Of a DNA stretch of 24,384 nt, positions 6,785 to 14,847 are shown piece by piece. The DNA is from Elusimicrobiota bacterium. Lineage in GTDB: Bacteria > Elusimicrobiota > Elusimicrobia > UBA1565. The notes below the pieces were generated by a model. The model did no database searches and had not been told where the DNA came from. It saw nothing but the letters and a program-made list of their open reading frames with translations. Made by a program: the position numbers and the translations under genes. The stretch lies in the NCBI GenBank assembly GCA_003450735.1, contig DMEZ01000042.1, positions 1 to 24,384 on the forward strand, read 5' to 3'. How positions within the stretch are numbered: position 1 is the stretch's first letter; every line of letters starts with the position of its first letter.

Positions 6785-7063
6785 ATGCACGCCGACGTCC
6801 GCCGCTACCTCTCCCGCATCGGCCGACTCGGCGGGCTGAAGAGCCGCCGGGCTCTCTCCCCGGAGACCGCCCGGGAGATGGTCCGCCTTCGCGAGGCCCG
6901 CCGGGCGTTCTCGAGGTTCAAGACCTCGTGCTTCTGGTCCTTCGACCCGGCCCGGCTCATTGGTCCTGCGGACATCCCCTGGGTCGTGGAGCAACTGCAG
7001 AAGAACGGCGGGTGGCAGGCGTGGGAAGTGGCAATGAGGCTGTCCCACCGGCCGAAGCCTTAG
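6785..7063 (+). CDS. Small conserved-looking hypothetical protein, 92 aa
   Basis: A 92-residue basic, soluble protein. The N-terminal part is RRYLSRIGRLGGLKSRR followed by a predicted helix (SPETAREMVRLREARRAFSRF). The C-terminal part is aromatic-rich (CFWSFDP, IPWVVEQLQKNGGWQAWEVA). From memory, similar short proteins occur beside nucleotidyltransferase-type toxin genes and may act as partners or antitoxins. No such partner follows here: the next gene is the convergent efflux permease, whose stop lies 6 bases beyond this stop. The promoter is leaderless and no ribosome binding site is visible. I am fairly sure it is a gene, because of codon use and the well-placed promoter, and unsure of its function. 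Confidence 0.65.
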   Translation: MHADVRRYLSRIGRLGGLKSRRALSPETAREMVRLREARRAFSRFKTSCFWSFDPARLIGPADIPWVVEQLQKNGGWQAWEVAMRLSHRPKP

Positions 7064-7069
7064 CTCGTT

Positions 7070-8140
7070 TTAAAGCGTCCGCTTGAACCGGGCGAAGGCC
7101 AGCCCCGAGGCCGCAACCGCCATCAAGACCAGCGCGGCGAGGTTCATCCCCACCGCCGCCGGGTCGCCCCCCTTGAGCATGACATTGCGCAAAAGCGTCA
7201 CGAAATACTTGAGCGGGTCGAGGTAGGCGGCGAACCGGATGGCGGCGGGCATGCTTTCCACGGGGAACATCAGCCCGGACATCAGCACCGCGGGGAAGAG
7301 GAACAGGAAGGCCCCCAGCATCGCCTGCTGCTGGTTCGAGGCCAAGGTCGAGATGAGGGTGCCCACGCTCACGGTCGTGCAGACGAAGATGAAGGCCGAG
7401 AAGAACAGCACCGCCCAGGAGCCCTTCATCGGCACCTGGAAGACGAGCACGGCCACGGCCCCGACGAGCAGGGCGTCCACCATCCCGAGCAGGACGTAGG
7501 GCGCGGTCTTGCCGAGCAGGATCTCCCAGTCCTCGACCGGCGCGGCGATGAGGGTCTCGAGCGTGCCCAGCTCGCGCTCGCGCGCGAAGGACATGCTGGT
7601 CAGGATGATGGTGACGAGGCACAGGATCATGCTCATCACCCCGGGCACCATGAAGACCTTCGACTCCATCGCCGGGTTATAGAGCACCCGCACATCGAGC
7701 TCGAGGGGCGCCTTCGCCTGCCCCTGCGCGAGCACGGCCTCGGCGTAGCGTTCGATGCTCCGCGCGCGGAAGGCGTTCGAGGCGTCCACGAGCAGCTGGA
7801 GCCGCCCCTCCCCCCGCCCAACGGCCCGAGAGAGGCCCCCCGCGGGCGCGACGAGGACCGCGTCGGCCTGGCCCGAGCGCACGCGCTCGAAGGGCTCCTT
7901 CCCCGCCCCCCCCGCCGGGACGAACCAGCCCGAGGCGAAGAAGCGCTCGGCGGTGCGCCGCGCCAGGTCGTCGTCGGGGCGGAACTCGGTCCCCAGCCGG
8001 ATGTTGCGCACCTCGGTCGAGAGGGCGAGGCCGAAGACCGTCAGCTGGAGGATGGGCAAAACGAAGAGGATGACGCGCATGCGCGGGTCGCGCACCGCCT
8101 GGACCAGCTCCTTTCGGATGAAGGCGAGGGTGGTGTTCAT
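7070..8140 (-). CDS. ABC-2 type multidrug exporter permease (YbhR-like)
   Basis: A 356-residue ABC-2 membrane protein. It has an N-terminal helix (about 20-40), a large external domain of about 140 residues, then five helices from about residue 175 to the end. The family motif around SMSFARERELGTLETLIAAPVEDWEILLGK is present, as is LMFPVESMPAAIRFAAYLDPLKYFVTLLRN. It is the last gene of the seven-gene efflux operon and its ATG overlaps the TGA of the preceding permease. It resembles its neighbour (8137-9255) throughout, so the two probably form a heterodimeric channel like YbhS-YbhR. Longer in-frame sequence upstream to 8653 is a shadow of the previous gene. Confidence 0.88.
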   Translation of the reverse strand: MNTTLAFIRKELVQAVRDPRMRVILFVLPILQLTVFGLALSTEVRNIRLGTEFRPDDDLARRTAERFFASGWFVPAGGAGKEPFERVRSGQADAVLVAPAGGLSRAVGRGEGRLQLLVDASNAFRARSIERYAEAVLAQGQAKAPLELDVRVLYNPAMESKVFMVPGVMSMILCLVTIILTSMSFARERELGTLETLIAAPVEDWEILLGKTAPYVLLGMVDALLVGAVAVLVFQVPMKGSWAVLFFSAFIFVCTTVSVGTLISTLASNQQQAMLGAFLFLFPAVLMSGLMFPVESMPAAIRFAAYLDPLKYFVTLLRNVMLKGGDPAAVGMNLAALVLMAVAASGLAFARFKRTL

Positions 8141-9251
8141 GGCTCGAGGTCCGTCTTGAAGCGCTTGGTCGCCGCCGCGGTGAGTAGGACGCTCATCCCC
8201 AGCAGGACCAGGAGCGGGACGGCCAGCTCCACGGGCCCCATGTCCTTGAGCATGATGCCGCGCGTGACGGCCAGAAACCACCTCGGCGGCAGGATCATCG
8301 TGAAATACTGGAAGAAGACGGGCATGCTCTCCACCGGGAAGATGAAGCCCGAGAGCAGCATGGAGGGCAGCAGGCCGCTGATGATGGAGAACTGCATGGC
8401 GATCTGCTGCTGGCGGGCCGCCACCGAGATGAGCAGGCCCTGCGCCAGGCAGGTGAACAGGAAGAGCAGGGACGCGCCGAAGAAGAGGAGGTGGCTGCCG
8501 GCGAAGGGCATCTTGAACAGGAGCCGCGCGACCCCGTAGACGATGAGCAGGGCCGCCAGCACGAGGGCGACATAGGGCGAGAGCTTGCCCAGCACGATCT
8601 CGGCCGGGCGCACCGGCGTCGAGAGCAGCAGCTCCATCGAACCGTTCTCCCACTCCTTGGCCACGGTGAGGGCGGTCAGCATGATGGAGAGCAGGCCGAC
8701 CACGATGACCACGAGGCCGGGCACGGTGAACCAGCGCGTGTTGAGCTCGGGGTTGAACAGGAAGCGGGTCTTGAGCGAGATCTCGGGAGCCCCGCCCTCC
8801 CCCAGGAGCTTGCGCATGGCTGAACGCTGGACCCCCAGCAGGTAGCCCAGCACCGTGCTCGCGCTCGTGTTGTCGGCCCCGTCGAGCAGGAGCTGGGCCT
8901 TCGCCGTGCGTCCCGCTCTCAGGTTTCCGGCGAACTTCGGCTCGATGATGAGCACGGCCGCCGCCCTTTCGGAGTCCAGCTCCCGGGCCATGGCCTCGGG
9001 GTGCTCCCCGGGAGTCACCGAGAAATAGCCGGAGGCGGAGAACACCTCGGCCAGGGCGCGGGAGGCCTGGCTGCGGTCGCGGTCGTAGAGGGCGAGCCGC
9101 ACGTCACGCACGTCGAAATCGATGGCGAAGCCGAAGAAGGTCACCAGGATGACCGGCAGGCCGAGGGCGAGGGCCAGGGTGAAGGGGTCGCGGTTGACGT
9201 GGCGCACCTCCTTGCGCGCGATGGAGAGGGCCCGGCGGAGGTCGAAGCCCT

Positions 9252-9255
<4 letters not shown>
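8137..9255 (-). CDS. ABC-2 type multidrug exporter permease (YbhS-like)
   Basis: A 372-residue paralogue of the following permease. It has an N-terminal amphipathic stretch and helix (RRALSIARKEVRHVNRDP, then LALALGLPVILVTFFGFAIDF), a periplasmic domain to about residue 170, then five helices with TVAKEWENGSMELLLSTPVRPAEIVLGK and GFIFPVESMPVFFQYFTMILPPRWFL. The product would form half of the drug-conducting pore. ATGA overlaps join it to the ATPase gene upstream and the second permease downstream. Substrate cannot be read from sequence. E. coli YbhFSR has been linked to drug and cation efflux, so a lipophilic drug is a reasonable guess. Confidence 0.88.
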
Positions 9256-10000
<745 letters not shown>

Positions 10001-10004
<4 letters not shown>

Positions 10005-10726
10005 GCTCCCGCCTTCCTCAGATACAGCTCCGAGAAGTTCTTCGCCTTCTCCCGCTCGAGTACCGCTCGCGGCTCCCCCTCCGCGAGGAGCCGCCCCGTC
10101 TCCAGGAGGTGGACGCGCGCGCAGCGCTCGGCCTCGTCCATGTAGGCGGTGCTCAGGACGACCAGGATGCCCCGCGCGCTCAGGTCCCGGAGGAGGTCCC
10201 AGAACTCCCGCCGGCTGATGGGGTCCACCCCGTTGGTCGGCTCGTCCAGGAGCAGGACGCTGGGCGACTGCAGGAGGGCGCACATGAGCCCGAGCTTCTT
10301 GTACATCCCGCCCGAAAGCTGGCCGGCCCGGCGGTCCTGGAAGCGGTCGAGGCGGGTGATGCGCAACAGCTCCTCGCGCCGGGGGCCGAAGACCTCCTCC
10401 GGGAGCCGATAGAGCTCGCGGAAGAACTCGAGGTGCTCCGCCACCGAGAGGTCGGAGTAGAGGCTCTGCTGCTGGGGCATGTAGGCCATCGCCGGGCGGA
10501 TCTCCTCGAAGGAGACCGGGCATCCCCCCGAGTGGAAGGCGACCGTTCCCGCGTCGGGCCGGAGCAGGCCGATGAGGGTGCGCAGGAGCGTGGTCTTGCC
10601 CGCCCCGTCGGGGCCGATGAGTCCGTGCAGGAGGCCGGGCTCGAAGACGGCGTCGACGCCCGCGAGGGCTTGGTTGGGCCCCAGCTTCTTGAAAACGCCC
10701 TTGAGCTCCAGGCCGACGCTCTCCAT
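10001..10726 (-). CDS. ABC exporter ATPase, first half-YbhF-like (H-loop His replaced by Ala)
   Basis: A 241-residue ABC ATPase. Walker A is GPDGAGKT (38-45), the Q-loop region is MPQQQSLY, the signature LSGGM (137-141) is intact, Walker B is VLLLDEP (157-163) and the D-loop is NGVDP. The switch His is missing: the segment reads LSTAYMDEAE with Ala194 where His is expected. Its GTGA overlap with the next ATPase gene and the matching organisation of YbhF (two nucleotide-binding domains in one chain) indicate the two products work as a heterodimer. It follows the HlyD-type adaptor gene with three bases between the stop and the ATG. Confidence 0.9.
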
Positions 10727-10729
10727 AAC

Positions 10730-11458
10730 CTAGTCCGGCAGCCGCACTTCGATGGACATGCCGGGCTTGAGGAGGCCTTCGGGGTTCTCGAACGCCACCT
10801 TCACCCCGTGCACGAGGCGCGTGCGCTCCTGGCGGGTCTGCACGTTCTTGGGCGTGAACTCGGCCTCGTCGTTGATGCGCGTGATGCGCCCGGGAAAGGC
10901 CCGCATCCCCAGCTCCGGCAGGTAGCCCGTGACCTTCTGGCGCAGGGCGAGCTTGACCAGCTGGGTCTCCGGCACGTAGACCATGGCCCAGACCTCGCTC
11001 AAGTCGGCCAGGGTCAAGAGCTTGGCGCCCGGCGCGACCAGCTCGCCCGGCTCGCGGTAGATCTCGAGCACCGTGCCGCTCGAGGGGGCGGCGACGGAGC
11101 ACCAGGAGAGCTTGAGCGCCGCGTCGTCGCGCTTGAAGCGCAGAAGGTCGTAGGCCTCCTGGCGGATGGAGCCGCTCTTGAACAGGGGCACGGCGCTCTT
11201 GTAGTCCTTCTCGCTCAGGTCGGCGGCCAGGGCGAGGTCCTCGCAGGAGAGCCGCATCAGGACCTGCCCCGCGGCGACCTTCTCGCCCTCCTTGGCCTCC
11301 CTGCTCGCGATGACGGAGTTCACGCGCGAGGAGATGTCCACCTCGGTCGCCTCGATCGTCCCGGCGTAAAGGAACTCCGTCCGGTGGAGCATCCGCCAAG
11401 CCGCGTAAGCGGCCAGGGCGAGCACGACGGGGATGAGGATCAGCTTCTTCTTTCCCAT
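10730..11458 (-). CDS. HlyD/YbhG-type periplasmic adaptor, short form
   Basis: A 242-residue membrane-fusion protein. It has an N-terminal signal anchor (residues about 4-22), then a beta-barrel/lipoyl portion beginning YAGTIEATEVDISSRVNS, a short helical hairpin (about 70-120, including SEKDYKSAVPLFKSGSIRQEAYDLL), the returning lipoyl half (APSSGTVLEIYREPGELVAPG) and a C-terminal beta-barrel domain (about 165-242, ending LLKPGMSIEVRLPD). YbhG is about 330 residues, and the missing length is mostly in the coiled-coil hairpin. It would bridge the permeases to the outer-membrane channel encoded just upstream. One base separates its ATG from the stop of the TolC-like gene. Confidence 0.88.
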   Translation of the reverse strand: MGKKKLILIPVVLALAAYAAWRMLHRTEFLYAGTIEATEVDISSRVNSVIASREAKEGEKVAAGQVLMRLSCEDLALAADLSEKDYKSAVPLFKSGSIRQEAYDLLRFKRDDAALKLSWCSVAAPSSGTVLEIYREPGELVAPGAKLLTLADLSEVWAMVYVPETQLVKLALRQKVTGYLPELGMRAFPGRITRINDEAEFTPKNVQTRQERTRLVHGVKVAFENPEGLLKPGMSIEVRLPD

Positions 11459-11459
11459 G

Positions 11460-12806
11460 TCAGTCCTCCGACGACAAGCTTCTGCGCACGGCGAGCTGCG
11501 CGAGGATGCGGGCGTCGGTGCGCGCCGACTGCACCTTGGCTTCCAGCGCCTGCAGGTTCGCGGTCTGCACCTCGAGGAAGGTCGAGCGCCCGCCCTGATA
11601 GGACTCATAGGTCAGGCGGGCGAGCTCCTCGGTCTCGAGGACGGCCTGCCGGTTGATCTCCCGCTGGACGCGCAGGCCGGCGAGCTGGTCGTCGGCCTGC
11701 AAAAGGTCGCGGCCCAGGTCGATCGCGGCCTGGGCGCGGCGCTCCTCGAAGGCGAGCGCCTCGGTCTTTCTGCGGCCGATCTCCTCGGTGACCCGCCAGC
11801 CCTCGAAGAGCGGCAAGCTCAAGGACAGCCCCACGGCGTTCTGGTGGATGGTCTCGACCGTCGGCCCGTTGGGGTACTCGGCGTTCGACCTCGCGGTGAG
11901 CTGGAGCCTGGGCCAGCGCTCCGCGAAGGCGCTCCGGGCGGCCTGCCTGGAGGCTTCGGCCGATTCCGAAAGGGCCTTGAGGCGGGGGTGCTCGCGGCCG
12001 CCTTCGGGGCCGCGGTCCAGGGCCTTCAGCGAATCCTCGAGGACGTCCAGCCCGAGGAGCAGGGTCGGCGGTTCCGTATCCGGCGGGAGCTTCGACGCGG
12101 TGGCCCGGTCGAGGGCGAGCGAGGGGTCGCTCCCCGCGCCGAAGCCCGTCTTGGCGAAGAGGTCGCGCACCGAGGAGGCGACATCCGAGCGGGCCTGCCG
12201 GAGCACCCTCTTGCGGTTGAGCACCTCCTGGTGAGCGGAGAGCAGGTCCATGCGGCTGGCCGCGCGGTACTTGAGCCGCTGGGCGACGTCCGCGTGCTGG
12301 GCCTGCGCGAGGCGCAAGGAGTCCGCCAAGAGGCGCACCTGCTCCAAGCCCAGCTGGGCCTGGAAGTACGCGAGCCGGGCCTCGAGCAGGAGCTGCCGCT
12401 TCAGCGCGGCCGCGTCCTCGCCGCGCGAGCGGGCCGCGGCCGAGAGGCTCCGCCAGGCGCTCTGCGCCGCGCCGGAGTCCCAGAAGACCCATGAAAGGCT
12501 CGGTCCGAGGGCCCAAGCGTCGTGGGTCCCGAATTCCTGCGGGGCGGCGCCCCGGATGGGGAACTGCAGGGTCGGGATGACGGAAGCGTAGCGCCAGGAC
12601 GCGTCCAAGGCCAGCCGGGGCCAGAGGGTCGAGAGCCGGCCCCGGGCCTGCGCTTGGGCCGCGTCCCGGTCCGCCTCGGCGGCCCGCAGCTTCGGAGAGC
12701 GCTCGAGCGCGGCCTTCTGGACGGAGTCGAGGCTCAAGGCCAGGGTCGGCGTCGGCTCGGCCCAGGCGGGAAGGGCCATGAGCAGCGCGCCCAAGAAGAC
12801 GCTCAT
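11460..12806 (-). CDS. TolC-family outer-membrane efflux protein
   Basis: A 448-residue outer-membrane efflux protein with a signal peptide (residues 1-16, cleavage after AWA). It is built as two repeats of long helices with beta-strand segments: SPKLRAAEADRDAAQAQARGRL near 38-57 in the first half, and HPRLKALSESAEASRQAARSAF near 270-290 in the second. The end carries the common TYESYQGGRSTFLEVQTAN pattern. It would form the exit duct of the drug exporter. The ATG at 12806 overlaps the TetR stop (ATGA). E. coli ybhGFSR uses an unlinked TolC, so including the channel in the operon makes this a self-contained tripartite pump. Confidence 0.9.
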   Translation of the reverse strand: MSVFLGALLMALPAWAEPTPTLALSLDSVQKAALERSPKLRAAEADRDAAQAQARGRLSTLWPRLALDASWRYASVIPTLQFPIRGAAPQEFGTHDAWALGPSLSWVFWDSGAAQSAWRSLSAAARSRGEDAAALKRQLLLEARLAYFQAQLGLEQVRLLADSLRLAQAQHADVAQRLKYRAASRMDLLSAHQEVLNRKRVLRQARSDVASSVRDLFAKTGFGAGSDPSLALDRATASKLPPDTEPPTLLLGLDVLEDSLKALDRGPEGGREHPRLKALSESAEASRQAARSAFAERWPRLQLTARSNAEYPNGPTVETIHQNAVGLSLSLPLFEGWRVTEEIGRRKTEALAFEERRAQAAIDLGRDLLQADDQLAGLRVQREINRQAVLETEELARLTYESYQGGRSTFLEVQTANLQALEAKVQSARTDARILAQLAVRRSLSSED

Positions 12807-13429
12807 GCCGACGCCCCCTTCATCGCCATGTCCACGCGGTCGGCGATGGCCTCGTCCGAGAGGATCTCCCGCACCACGAGCTTGAAGGGCAGGGCCCCGA
12901 TCCCTCCGCTCAGCACGCGCTCGAGCGCCGCGACGAGCACGGCCGGGAGCATGACCCCGCCCCCCAGGAAGACCATGACTCTCGTCAGAGGCGAGCGCCT
13001 CAGGACGCCGGCCTTCTGGCAGTCGCGCACCAGCCCCATGACGATCCTCACGTGCCGGGGAGCGTTCTTAAGGAGGAACTCGATGGCGGGCCGGTTCCCC
13101 GCGACGGCGTCCTGCCCGAGGCAGAGCACGAGGGCGCGGTTGTCGCGGGCGAAGCGGGCCAGGCTGGTCAGGGCCTTGCGCAGGCGCTCGGCGGAAGTCC
13201 CCTCGGAGGCCTCCAGGCTCAGCTTGGCGAAGAACTCCTCGTAGATCTCCTGGAGGACTCGGCGGGCGAACTCGTCCTTGGTCTTGAAGTGGTAGTGGAA
13301 CATGCCGAGGTTGACTTCGGCCTTCGACGCCACCTCGCGTACGGAGAGGCCCGAGATGCCCTTGCGCGCGAGGAGCTCGCGCCCGGCGGAGAGGAGCTTG
13401 CGGTCGGCGTCGCCTGCGGGTCTCGACAT
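12803..13429 (-). CDS. TetR-family repressor of the efflux operon (CecR-like position)
   Basis: A 208-residue TetR regulator. The HTH lies at residues about 25-50 (ISGLSVREVASKAEVNLGMF, then HYHFKTKDEF). The rest is an all-helical ligand/dimer domain that includes ALVLCLGQDAVAGNRPAIEFLL. It is the first gene of the operon, as CecR heads ybhGFSR in E. coli. A consensus promoter and a nested palindrome lie directly upstream, so autorepression together with control of the whole pump is the natural reading. GGGGG lies a few bases before the ATG at 13429 and can serve as a weak ribosome binding site. The inducer is unknown. Confidence 0.9.
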   Translation of the reverse strand: MSRPAGDADRKLLSAGRELLARKGISGLSVREVASKAEVNLGMFHYHFKTKDEFARRVLQEIYEEFFAKLSLEASEGTSAERLRKALTSLARFARDNRALVLCLGQDAVAGNRPAIEFLLKNAPRHVRIVMGLVRDCQKAGVLRRSPLTRVMVFLGGGVMLPAVLVAALERVLSGGIGALPFKLVVREILSDEAIADRVDMAMKGASA

Positions 13430-13452
13430 AAGGCCCCCTGAAGAAGGTCTAA

Positions 13453-13486
13453 GTTATACTGCTGTATAATTATACACTCGTATAAC
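13453..13486. promoter_or_regulatory. TetR-type operator, nested palindrome
   Basis: A perfect 14-base palindrome TGTATAATTATACA (13463-13476) sits centrally inside an outer inverted repeat GTTATAC (13453-13459)/GTATAAC (13480-13486), with three bases on each side. The array covers the spacer and -10 of the tetR promoter, as expected for an autorepressor's operator. The two nested half-site pairs suggest two dimers may bind. Confidence 0.75.
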
Positions 13487-13497
13487 TCATTTGTCAA
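13469..13497 (-). promoter_or_regulatory. Perfect-consensus sigma70 promoter of the efflux operon
   Basis: Minus-strand TTGACA (13497-13492), exactly 17 bases, then TATAAT (13474-13469): both hexamers are 6/6. Transcription should start near 13462, about 33 bases before the tetR ATG. Such a strong promoter overlapped by an operator implies tight repression in the absence of inducer. Confidence 0.85.
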
Positions 13498-13534
13498 GGC
13501 CTGACAGGCGGGGTGACAGGCCTGACAGGCGGGG
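13498..13534. repeat. Tandem 21-base-spaced direct repeat upstream of the efflux promoter
   Basis: GGCCTGACAGGCGGGG occurs at 13498-13513 and again at 13519-13534. Each copy contains the small palindrome CCTGACAGG. They begin immediately upstream of the -35 of the tetR promoter, so they might be activator sites, or the edge of the lower-GC block that follows. Confidence 0.5.
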
Positions 13535-13561
13535 GGCGCCAAGTGCGCGGCGAATGACGTC

Positions 13562-13995
13562 TTATTCCAACTCGGCCAAGAACGCGCGGAATACCCGGAA
13601 GACCTCCCTGCCCATCTCCGCTGGGTCGCGGCCCGGGTATTGAAGAGCGGTCCAGATCGGTCCTGAGGAGTTCTCCGTTGCGAACGCCTCTTCCAGATTG
13701 CGTTTGAACTTGCGGTACCAGGGGGCAGGGTGTTTGGCCGCCGTTCCCGCGATACCTTCCAGGACTCTCTTCCGCCATCCGGGCTTCATCAGGATCTCGT
13801 AGATGTAGGCCAGATCCTTGCCCCTCTTGTCGATAGTCGCACGACGTGCGAAGATCAGCCCCTTTGTAAGAACAAAGGCCGGGAGGGACGGGACTTTGAA
13901 CCGACGATGACGATATCCGACAGATAATCTCGCAGGACGTCCAGAGCCGTGAAGAGGACCTTCTTGACGATTTCCGGCGAGGCCTCAGCGGGCAT
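13562..13995 (-). pseudogene. Nucleotidyltransferase toxin (AbiEii-like), internally deleted and frameshifted
   Basis: Two pieces in different frames. The N-terminal piece begins at the ATG at 13995 and reads as far as LRDYLSDIVIVG, the start of the nucleotidyltransferase fold, down to about 13902. The C-terminal piece (13900-13562, 112 residues) resumes with FKVPSLPAFVLTKGLIFARR and KRGKDLAYIYEIL, the late part of this family, and ends at a proper stop. The intervening section with the catalytic GS/DxD motifs and substrate loop is missing, so the first frame instead stops within about 20 codons. Family members I recall are roughly 200-250 residues, so something like 60-100 residues have been lost. 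A frameshift alone cannot explain the absent core. It overlaps the end of the antitoxin gene by 11 bases, the normal arrangement of such pairs. Confidence 0.65.
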
Positions 13996-14677
13996 CGCGC
14001 CACCTCGGCATCAGGACTCGCGAGAGGATGTGCTCGGCCTGCTCGCGCCCCCGGACCGGATAGCGGTAGCAATCGAGATAGAGTTGGATCTCCGAAACGA
14101 CAGGCAGCTTACGGATCACCTGGGCTCCGTAGAGGCCGGAATCGGCGTAATAGGGCTGGATCAGATGGATCGGCCCCAACCTATCCGGAATCAGACGCAA
14201 AACGTCCTGCCAAGACCGCCTGATCCGGTCGGCCCTAGGCAAATGGATATGGACCTCGCTGAAGGTCGCGTAGGGAGCGGCAAGGGAAGCCCCCGCCATG
14301 CAGGTAAGCGCCCACGGTCCTGGAAGCCGGACACGGCCCTTGGAAAGCAGATTCAGAATGGCGTTCGGATCGGTGACCCCGTCGATCGAGAACCGATAGT
14401 ACTTGACCGGCTTCATGGCGTACCAAGCCGCCCAATCACGCAGTAGCTGGATCGGATAGAGGAACCGCGCTTCCGTCGGGCTTTCCCGCGAAGCGAGCCC
14501 GATGCGCTGAAGCTGGCGCAGGCTCAAAATCGTCAAGGCGGGGCTCGTCCCCGCCATCCTTGAGAGTTCCCGGATCCCCCAGGCTTTGTCCGGACTGGAT
14601 AGGGCGACCCTCAGCAGCATGGACGCGCTGTCGGCGAAGGGGTTGCGCTCCTGCGGGGCCGGCATTCTCATGGGCAT
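13985..14677 (-). CDS. AbiEi-like winged-helix antitoxin/regulator (toxin partner is a pseudogene)
   Basis: A 230-residue soluble protein. Residues about 14-75 form a winged HTH (LLRVALSSPDKAWGIRELSR, then TILSLRQLQRIGLASRE, then a wing ARFLYPIQLLRDW). The rest (about 90-230) resembles the C-terminal domain of AbiEi-type antitoxins (GPWALTCMAGASLAAPYATF, VHIHLPR, VSEIQLYLDCYRYPVRGREQAEHI). In type IV systems this protein neutralises a nucleotidyltransferase toxin and represses its own promoter. The downstream toxin reading frame is broken, so this is probably an orphan kept as a regulator or antidote. A TATAAT and two copies of a palindrome lie directly upstream. Codon use is less GC-biased than in the flanking operons, consistent with transfer. 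Confidence 0.7.
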   Translation of the reverse strand: MPMRMPAPQERNPFADSASMLLRVALSSPDKAWGIRELSRMAGTSPALTILSLRQLQRIGLASRESPTEARFLYPIQLLRDWAAWYAMKPVKYYRFSIDGVTDPNAILNLLSKGRVRLPGPWALTCMAGASLAAPYATFSEVHIHLPRADRIRRSWQDVLRLIPDRLGPIHLIQPYYADSGLYGAQVIRKLPVVSEIQLYLDCYRYPVRGREQAEHILSRVLMPRWRDAR

Positions 14678-14679
14678 TT

Positions 14680-14697
14680 ATTACATCTTTGTAAACA
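14680..14697. promoter_or_regulatory. Operator copy 1 (TTTACA-N4-TGTAAA type) at the antitoxin start
   Basis: ATTACATCTTTGTAAACA, one mismatch from a perfect TTTACA-N4-TGTAAA palindrome. It lies between the -10 and the start codon of the gene at 13985-14677, around its expected transcription start. It shares 17 identical bases with copies near 14761 and 17959. Confidence 0.65.
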
Positions 14698-14698
14698 T

Positions 14699-14704
14699 AT
14701 TATA
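14699..14704 (-). promoter_or_regulatory. -10 hexamer of the AbiEi-like gene
   Basis: Minus-strand TATAAT (14704-14699). Transcription should start near 14692, about 15 bases before the ATG at 14677 and within operator copy 1. No strong -35 is visible at normal spacing. Confidence 0.55.
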
Positions 14705-14759
14705 CTACTAGGTAGGTATCCTTAATCTCTTCTATAATCCAGGTTAAGTATAACATGTA

Positions 14760-14777
14760 TTTACATCTTTGTAAACA
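14760..14777. promoter_or_regulatory. Operator copy 2 upstream of the antitoxin promoter
   Basis: TTTACATCTTTGTAAACA, a perfect TTTACA-TCTT-TGTAAA palindrome exactly 80 bases from copy 1 in the same orientation. It is in the AT-rich gap 14678-14847 and could support looped or cooperative binding. It is also just beyond the 3' end of the gene at 14848-15888. Confidence 0.65.
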
Positions 14778-14847
14778 CTATGGATGCAGAGGATGGACTC
14801 GGGCTGAAATAGGACGGCGCTAAGCAATGGATGCGTGATTCCCGGTT

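Noticed and set aside
10109..11656. A 515-codon plus-strand frame over the ATPase and adaptor genes
   Set aside because: Composition is that of antisense shadow; the minus strand carries recognised Walker motifs and adaptor domains.
13861..13878. CCTTTGT-AAGA-ACAAAGG inverted repeat as a fourth operator
   Set aside because: It lies inside the toxin pseudogene coding sequence and does not match the TTTACA-N4-TGTAAA pattern.
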